Assembly: GCA_039208045.1 (NCBI GenBank)
Contig: JBCCRH010000006.1
Coordinates: forward strand, 1-36,957
Direction of reading: 5' to 3'
DNA length: 36,957 nucleotides
Source of the DNA: JBCCRH01 sp039208045
GTDB lineage: Bacteria; Bacteroidota; Bacteroidia; Chitinophagales; Saprospiraceae
Of the stretch, positions 31,054-36,957 are shown in pieces. Numbering within the stretch: the first letter of the stretch is position 1; each line of letters begins with the position of its first letter. The notes under the pieces are model-generated. The model was not told the origin of the DNA. It was given only the letters and a program-made list of their open reading frames with translations, and did not search any database. A program made the translations under genes and the position numbers.

Positions 31054-33795
31054 CTACCCCGCCAACTTCCGCGCCTCCGCTTTCCATTCCCTCTTCCGTT
31101 TATCAGAAGTATCGTGAATAGCACCGATCTCCGCAATCGACGCTTCTGCCAATGCCGTATAGGTAGTAATACCTGCATCGTAGAATTTCTGCTGGATCGA
31201 CTTACCGATGTATTTGATCTTTGTAAGGTCATCTTTGGGTGTAGTAGCAGCTGTACCACCGACTTCTGCCGGAGCAGAAGATACGACCTCGTTAACAAAT
31301 ACTAGGCGCTCTGCCTGCTCTTCTAATTGGAAGCGCACCATAGGCGTTCCTTCGATGAGTTCTAAGCCCAGGAGGCCTGGAGTAAGCTCAAACAGATCGT
31401 AGCTGGGCACTCTGGCGCGAATGGCGGCTTGAATGCGCTCCTTTACCTTAGAAGGATAAAAGATACGATAGGGGTTTTGCTCTTCTGGCGTGATGGCAGT
31501 GATGGTGACTAGTTCTTCGCCTTCGTAAATATCTTCTCCCGTTGCTGGATGGCAGATGGGGTGTACATAGCTTACGGCTTCATCGCCTTCGGTCATGTGG
31601 GGGGTAAAGCCGGAATGTAATGCTTCTGGTGAAAGATAGATATCGATGGTTTTCGGCACACCGTCAAACAGCATGAATAGCAGCTCATTATCTAATATGG
31701 ACTTCCGGATCACCGGAATTTGATGGCGTGGATCAATATCAAAATCGGTACCTTCCATGCGTTGCGCATGAGCATCTACGTGCATAGAGGCCCAGCCCGC
31801 CACTGCATCCGAACGCAGCAAAATACCCGTGATGGGCCGGTCAAAGCTTGGGAAATGCTCGTATTCTTCGCCCTGGTCGTCCAGGCCATGTACTTTGCCT
31901 ACGCTAAAGAAGCCATCTAACAAGGCGCGTACCCAGTTGGTATCGACATGGAAAAAACGTAGACTTTCCTCGGGTAATAGACTAGCTTTGGGCACCAAGT
32001 AGTTGAACGGAATATCTTGCAGGCGCTTCCAGCTTTCTATTTGCTCCATCACATCATCGGGTAGCTCGGCTGATAAGGGGGGCACTAGGTGCAAATGGCC
32101 GTGGTCGAGCGGACTTCGTTGCTGCATGAGCACATGGCGCTGGTCGTGTCGCCAGCGATAGAGGCTGGTGGCGACTGCTTTATTTTCTAAGCCTTTTAGT
32201 CTTCCTAAATTCCAGGCAGCAGCATAGGTGGTATCAAACATTCCTGTGGCGGTATTGAAGCTCAGGAGCGCATCGGAGGTCGATACCGGAAAGGAGAATC
32301 CTTTGTCGGGTTCTTGATTGGGAGAAAGGGGCCCTTTATACCAAGAAAAGGTCTTGCCACCACTACGCAAATGGTGCCGCAAAATGGTTCTACCAGAAGC
32401 TAATAATTTCGTGGCGCTTTCATTGGCTATGGGCTTCCCTGGCATCGGCCGCTCATGGAAACTACCGGCTTCTACCGCATCGAGTAGGCCATCAAAGGTA
32501 CCGCCCGCTTTTTTAGCTTTTTTTAATAGCCAATTTGCGACCGCAGTAGTAATCCCTTGCACCAGCGCTTTGCCATCCAGCAGATCACTCAGCTCTTGCC
32601 GCCCGGCGTCTCCCTTAAATTCATAGCGAATCCAATACGGGCGCACGGTCGAGTCGTCCTTAAAAGCATCACTTCGAGTACAGGCCACTGGAACGTTTGC
32701 GCCGTAGGTATCCACTGCTTTTTTGAGCACTCGGTGATTAAGTTGGTAGACCTTCTCCCCATCTTTTAGCTTTTCAATAGATTGGAGTATATCGTTTCTC
32801 GCTGCTTCCGAAATCCCACTGATCTCATACGTATTGAGCAGAATGTCTCGTAATTCCTCCCGACCTAGCAGGCCTTCGTAATCATGGCCGACCCAATCAG
32901 GAAGCACCTCAGGAAGCTGAATATCGGGCTTCCTATCTTTTGCGCGAAGCAAAAGGTCTTTACTCACCGTATAGTTGTACATGATCCCCGGCTTGCAGAT
33001 AAACTCCCATTTGTGTAGAAAGACCAGTCGTTGATAACCATCCACCGCTTCCAGTAAGCGAGGGGGCGTATCGGGCTTGGTATCAGCATAACGATGCTCT
33101 ATAGAAACCAGGTACACCGTATTGAAGGCATTGGGGCTGGGCATTCGATTCCCTAGTACGTAGATCAGTTCTCCAGTAGACTCCCCTTCTTTGTTGGTGG
33201 ATTTTCGCGTATGCGAAAGCCATTGCAGATCGCCATACGTTGGTAGTACCTGTCGGTAAAAATCGTTTTGTAGCTCCAGGATGTTCATCGGCAGTTCTGG
33301 ATCGTATCGCTTCCAGTGGTCAAGATGCTGGATGCCCAGTTGTGCCTCTACCTCTTTCAAGTGCAGTTTTTTCTCGGAATTGGGTTGCTGAAAAGCTTCA
33401 CGCGCACGGCCTGCTGCTACATCTTTCGCGTCCACCAGTACTAGGGCGAGCCAAGAAGCCCCATCGGGGGTATTGTTGGCGACATCGGGCGAGCGCTCCC
33501 AAGGTAGGGTAGGTCGGCTAAACGATATAGAGGGCACTACCCCATCATAATCAGCACTCCCGGCAGTAGGAGGATAGTGTGCTTTAATGTCACCAGCCTT
33601 AAGAGCAAAGCGAGGTGTATCCACCACAAAAGTAGTTGCTGCCACCGCTGTCTTTGCGGCATCTCCATCAGGATTGTTGACGTGCTGTTGTGCCGTAAGT
33701 TTATACGTTCCTGCTTCTATCGCAGGGCGGTGGTAGTCGATAAAGGTAAGGGTACCGTCTTTGAGTTGTTGCTGTGTGATTGAAGATTGACTCAT
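31054..33795 (-). CDS. Uncharacterised 913-aa protein with TLPWER and RFFHVD motifs and a C-terminal helix-hairpin-helix
   Basis: There is no signal peptide or membrane helix. N-terminally, IDYHRPAIEAGTYKLTAQQH and DTPRFALKAGDIKAHYPP lead to VPSISFSRPTLPWERSPD and SWLALVLVDAKD (about residues 60-125). Later come IPFNYLVPKASLLPEESLRF and FHVDTNWVRALLDGFFSVG (about 610-655). I recall these motifs from large hypothetical proteins in other bacteria, with no known function. The last 59 residues (TKIKYIGKSIQQKFYDAGI, TTYTALAEASIAEIG) are a helix-hairpin-helix pair of the type that often binds nucleic acid or mediates protein contacts. It lies 24 bp downstream of the DUF6603 gene, so they form an operon. 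Length and motif order look intact. Confidence 0.8.
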   Translation of the reverse strand: MSQSSITQQQLKDGTLTFIDYHRPAIEAGTYKLTAQQHVNNPDGDAAKTAVAATTFVVDTPRFALKAGDIKAHYPPTAGSADYDGVVPSISFSRPTLPWERSPDVANNTPDGASWLALVLVDAKDVAAGRAREAFQQPNSEKKLHLKEVEAQLGIQHLDHWKRYDPELPMNILELQNDFYRQVLPTYGDLQWLSHTRKSTNKEGESTGELIYVLGNRMPSPNAFNTVYLVSIEHRYADTKPDTPPRLLEAVDGYQRLVFLHKWEFICKPGIMYNYTVSKDLLLRAKDRKPDIQLPEVLPDWVGHDYEGLLGREELRDILLNTYEISGISEAARNDILQSIEKLKDGEKVYQLNHRVLKKAVDTYGANVPVACTRSDAFKDDSTVRPYWIRYEFKGDAGRQELSDLLDGKALVQGITTAVANWLLKKAKKAGGTFDGLLDAVEAGSFHERPMPGKPIANESATKLLASGRTILRHHLRSGGKTFSWYKGPLSPNQEPDKGFSFPVSTSDALLSFNTATGMFDTTYAAAWNLGRLKGLENKAVATSLYRWRHDQRHVLMQQRSPLDHGHLHLVPPLSAELPDDVMEQIESWKRLQDIPFNYLVPKASLLPEESLRFFHVDTNWVRALLDGFFSVGKVHGLDDQGEEYEHFPSFDRPITGILLRSDAVAGWASMHVDAHAQRMEGTDFDIDPRHQIPVIRKSILDNELLFMLFDGVPKTIDIYLSPEALHSGFTPHMTEGDEAVSYVHPICHPATGEDIYEGEELVTITAITPEEQNPYRIFYPSKVKERIQAAIRARVPSYDLFELTPGLLGLELIEGTPMVRFQLEEQAERLVFVNEVVSSAPAEVGGTAATTPKDDLTKIKYIGKSIQQKFYDAGITTYTALAEASIAEIGAIHDTSDKRKREWKAEARKLAG

Positions 33796-33819
33796 GGTGT
33801 TGTTGATTCGGGTTGAAGG

Positions 33820-36800
33820 TTAATCTAAATAAGGGATGGCTTGCAAATCGATGTCAGTCAAGTGCGAAAAGGCCACATCATCGGCAGAGAGGCCCATTGC
33901 GGCGAGTAGCGCTGCATCGGGCTGGTGCGCTACCATGCTGTCAGTCACTGCTTTTTCGCTTACTTTTTTACCGATGGCAATTGCTTCGTTGGTATACATC
34001 TCTACATCATCTGCAAAAGTCAGGTCAAAGGCTAGGTTATCTTTCGGAATAGGGTGCCCAACGCCTGCAATTGGTGCATTTGCCTTGAGCCGAATACCTT
34101 TGAGGCTGTCTTTGACCGTGTCTGGCCCATGGGGGTCTGGCTTTGGCACCGAACCAGAATCTTTAGAAGGAAGCCATAGTGCTGCAGGCACATCTTCTGT
34201 TAGTACTTCTATCGAAAAATTCTGGCGCTGGGTGGCGTCCAGCAGCTTGCCTTCTCCATCCATCAGCTTCACTTCCAAGGTAGGGTTCATCGTCTCTTTA
34301 TAGTCCTGATAGGTCACTCCCATCATTTGGATACCTAGAGCAGAGTGCGCTTCTTCGCTCGCTGAGGCTTCTGTTTCCTCATTAAGTTGAATGCTGGCAC
34401 AAGGGAAATACGCTTCTGCTTCCAGTTCCAGCGTATTAGGTTCTACGATGTAGTAATCGTCTTTTTTGCGCTCCACGCCTCCTGTTAGTCGGGCAGTGCC
34501 TAAGGCAATTTTGCCATCTTCCGTAGTTCGCTTTACGAAGCTTTTGAGGTAGTCCTCCCAGTAAATAGGATCTGGTGCCTCCGCTTCTTCTCCCCATTCT
34601 ACATCAATAGTAAAGGTGAATAGAATATTCAATTCAATCTCAGCCCATCCGCTAAAAGGCACGCCTTGCCCATATTTTGCAACGAGCTGGGCCTGTAAGT
34701 CTAGTTCCTTATGTTCTGAAGACAGAAAATAATCAACCGATACATCTAAATGGAAATTAGCATGCGCTTCGATCTCTATATAAAACGGATCAAATTGCAT
34801 CAAAGCATTAAGCCCTATGCTGAAAGAAGCTTTGGCCGAAACGCGGCTAAACTCGATATTGGCTCGCCCACTGATGTCGAAGCCAATACCCATGCATTGA
34901 TTACAAATGAAGAAGTAATGCTCTGCCCCTATCTCGATATTATCTATGGGATTAAATCGGATCGCTATGGGGTCTACGATAGGCCATCCTGGCTCTGGCG
35001 TTAAAATGGTACCATAGCCCCCCGCCGTGGCGACAAAAGAAGGAGATTCCTTCCATTTCTTTTCTAACCAAAAGGCAAACCCGCCCTCTAAATTTAGCTC
35101 GACATCTGGAATAACCCGCAGGACAGAATTAAATAGGCTACCACCAACTAAAACCGACACATCGCCCTTATTGGTGAGCGCAATTTCTGCCCCCAAGGCG
35201 ATGCGAAGCACCAAGGGCGCCAAATCTTCGGGCATATCCTTCGGAATCTTGAGCGCCGCCATCCCAAATAGCTGAATCTTTAACCCTGCGATCATCGGCA
35301 TATCCTCAGGATCCAACTCTATGGTAACTACTGGCATTAAAAACAAATCGATCAACTGAACGATGTCCGCCCGCACGCCCGCACCAACGAAGAAACTCCC
35401 TGGCTTAGGCGGTACATACTTCTTGATACTGGCCACCATCCCGACCAGTCCTTCTCCCACACCTGCGTTGGGATCATCGTCTTGTCCTGGTTTGTTTTGC
35501 TTGGCAGGCATATCATCCTTATCATCGGGCTTGCTACGATCGTCGCTATGGTTATAAACCGACGAAGCTGCCTTAACGATGGGATGATTGGGCAACTCGC
35601 TCATATCTGTGGGCATTAGCATCGATCGGTTAACACCCGCAGTCAGTGCTAAGCCATTGATGGTTACAATACCGAGAATATTGACAAAGTCACCCCCTAC
35701 AAATCCGAAAACAAATAAGGAAGTAAAGGTTTCTTTTTCTTTCTTGATCTTATCTTCAACCGTCACTTCATCATAGGCGGCAAGGATTAAGATACTATAT
35801 CGGGTAAGACTTAAGGATAGCCCCCCTGCAATCGATTTAAAGGAAGGAAACTCCTTCGGGTTGAATAAGACTGCTCCAGATAAGGCAAAGGAGGGTGGAT
35901 TTTTAACATCAAATGCAATGCCACCGATTCCCCAATCGAGTATTGTATTCTTAGTAGGGGAAAAGGTAAAATTGAAACCCAACACCTGCCCGGTGAAGAC
36001 AGGGCCCACTTTTAAAACAATGGAGAATTTAATACTTAAGCCTTGTCCCTTATTAACGACAATGATGTTCTTGATGCCTGAATCATTATACATCCAGTTG
36101 GGCTGCAAAATGAGGTCTTTAACGGCTTTGGTGTCCTTCTTATATTTCTTGAGTTTTTCGAGTTTTTCTTTTTCTTTATCCGTCAGTTTTCCTTCATTGT
36201 TTCCGTCTTTGCGGGCCTTGGCATCTTTCCGCTTTAGTTCTTTAATTTTACTATCGTAATCGGAGGCTAAGACATCCAAGCCTGTCTTCACGTCAGAATT
36301 TACTGCTACCCCCCCGGCAACATACTTCTTGGCGCTAGGCAGCGCATCGATATAGGGAAAGTCGACAGAAAGCTCCCCCAATCCAATCGATAGCATATAA
36401 ATAAAACCAGCCTTCATACCATGTGGCCAATCGATCACGGGCTCTACCGGATTGCGGGATGTATCTTTGCCAAAGATGGCTTTACCTGAAGAGCCTTTGA
36501 GGTTAGGTTCTAAGTTGTGGCTGTAGATAAGTCGCTTCAAGGTGATGGAAAATGGCCCTCCAATGAGCGTAGTAAAGATGTTGTCTTCCGCTGGAATACG
36601 AAAGTCATCTCCCATATCCATGACAATCGCATAGTTCACTGCATCAGTATTAGAGCTATTTTTAAAGATCAGCCAAAGGCGGTTAAGCTTGCCACTCCAA
36701 TCGAGTGCTGGTTTTTGGATGCTGCCAATGTACTTGACAAGAGGCCTCTCGCAGGGTTCTCCTTTTTGATAATTCGAATAGTTCTCTCCCGCCCGTTTAG

Positions 36801-36939
36801 CACCTTCCATCACCAGCTTTCCTACATCATCATATTGAGCACCCGGCGTAATATTGGCCTCAAAGATGTAGAACTGATCGGCTAAGTAAGACGTTGCTAC
36901 CGCTTCTTTTTTGAATTCAATCGTATTTGCCATAGTCAT
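33820..36939 (-). CDS. DUF6603-type large beta-rich protein
   Basis: The 1039-aa product starts MTMANTIEF; either the first or third residue may be the true start. There is no signal peptide. The centre and C-terminal half repeat amphipathic beta segments typical of DUF6603: FTSLFVFGFVGGDFVNIL, LALTAGVNRSMLMPTDM, ALGAEIALTNKGDVSVLVGG, AHANFHLDVSVDYFL and LMQFDPFYIEIEAH. A lysine-rich, probably coiled segment lies at about 225-275, and a DDDP-rich linker at about 465-500. CNQC is near 680. The family is widespread and, to my knowledge, unassigned. The gene begins 18 bp from the window edge, so further operon genes may lie upstream outside it. The protein's shape suggests an outer-membrane-like or tube-forming beta structure, but the lack of an export signal argues against ordinary secretion. 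Confidence 0.8.
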   Translation of the reverse strand: MTMANTIEFKKEAVATSYLADQFYIFEANITPGAQYDDVGKLVMEGAKRAGENYSNYQKGEPCERPLVKYIGSIQKPALDWSGKLNRLWLIFKNSSNTDAVNYAIVMDMGDDFRIPAEDNIFTTLIGGPFSITLKRLIYSHNLEPNLKGSSGKAIFGKDTSRNPVEPVIDWPHGMKAGFIYMLSIGLGELSVDFPYIDALPSAKKYVAGGVAVNSDVKTGLDVLASDYDSKIKELKRKDAKARKDGNNEGKLTDKEKEKLEKLKKYKKDTKAVKDLILQPNWMYNDSGIKNIIVVNKGQGLSIKFSIVLKVGPVFTGQVLGFNFTFSPTKNTILDWGIGGIAFDVKNPPSFALSGAVLFNPKEFPSFKSIAGGLSLSLTRYSILILAAYDEVTVEDKIKKEKETFTSLFVFGFVGGDFVNILGIVTINGLALTAGVNRSMLMPTDMSELPNHPIVKAASSVYNHSDDRSKPDDKDDMPAKQNKPGQDDDPNAGVGEGLVGMVASIKKYVPPKPGSFFVGAGVRADIVQLIDLFLMPVVTIELDPEDMPMIAGLKIQLFGMAALKIPKDMPEDLAPLVLRIALGAEIALTNKGDVSVLVGGSLFNSVLRVIPDVELNLEGGFAFWLEKKWKESPSFVATAGGYGTILTPEPGWPIVDPIAIRFNPIDNIEIGAEHYFFICNQCMGIGFDISGRANIEFSRVSAKASFSIGLNALMQFDPFYIEIEAHANFHLDVSVDYFLSSEHKELDLQAQLVAKYGQGVPFSGWAEIELNILFTFTIDVEWGEEAEAPDPIYWEDYLKSFVKRTTEDGKIALGTARLTGGVERKKDDYYIVEPNTLELEAEAYFPCASIQLNEETEASASEEAHSALGIQMMGVTYQDYKETMNPTLEVKLMDGEGKLLDATQRQNFSIEVLTEDVPAALWLPSKDSGSVPKPDPHGPDTVKDSLKGIRLKANAPIAGVGHPIPKDNLAFDLTFADDVEMYTNEAIAIGKKVSEKAVTDSMVAHQPDAALLAAMGLSADDVAFSHLTDIDLQAIPYLD

Positions 36940-36957
36940 TTAGGTGTTTGCACTTAG

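Overview
The window looks like a chromosomal segment of a marine or sludge-type Bacteroidota, most likely in or near the Saprospiria (Lewinella/Saprospira/Haliscomenobacter relatives). The signs are type IX secretion (T9SS) C-terminal sorting tails on several exported proteins, a hybrid two-component regulator with propeller and Y_Y_Y domains, TAnnTTTG-type promoter elements, weak Shine-Dalgarno signals, and many dispersed palindromic intergenic repeats. The lineage is inferred from these protein and promoter features; no rRNA gene is present to confirm it.

Left part (1-5743, all minus strand): a phenylacetate (paa) catabolic cluster. It reads paaE reductase, then a TetR regulator (candidate PaaR), then a 1059-aa T9SS-exported beta-propeller protein that seems intrusive, then the start of paaA running off the window. 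A 16-bp palindrome like a PaaR operator overlaps the paaA promoter.

Housekeeping block (5981-10727): rpsT with a strong terminator, divergent from sucA (2-oxoglutarate dehydrogenase E1), which is followed closely by a cytosolic NMT1/THI5-like binding protein. A low-molecular-weight tyrosine phosphatase converges on that gene.

Surface and sensing block (10941-22057, minus): a 2281-aa secreted protein with a glycine-rich head, 19 HYR-type modules, a lectin-like domain and a T9SS tail, preceded upstream by an orphan hybrid two-component regulator. Divergent from the regulator are trkA-trkH (potassium uptake), mtnA plus an overlapping class II aldolase (methionine salvage or a methylthioribose shunt), and mnmE (tRNA modification GTPase).

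Degraded and repeat-rich zone (28414-31044): a 160-bp imperfect palindrome, a truncated DUF6932-like start fused to a small ORF, a hypothetical gene, an orphan DUF6922-type antitoxin-like gene and a decayed Kelch/T9SS gene.

Right end (31054-36939, minus): two very large genes 24 bp apart, both without signal peptides. One is a DUF6603-type beta-rich protein. The other is an uncharacterised 913-aa protein with TLPWER and RFFHVD motifs and a C-terminal helix-hairpin-helix. This pair is the best candidate for an undescribed system.

At least eight arms of one palindromic repeat family (core GGATTrCAAATCC next to GCGCGGGC) lie between genes across the whole window. At least two other inverted-repeat families are also present.
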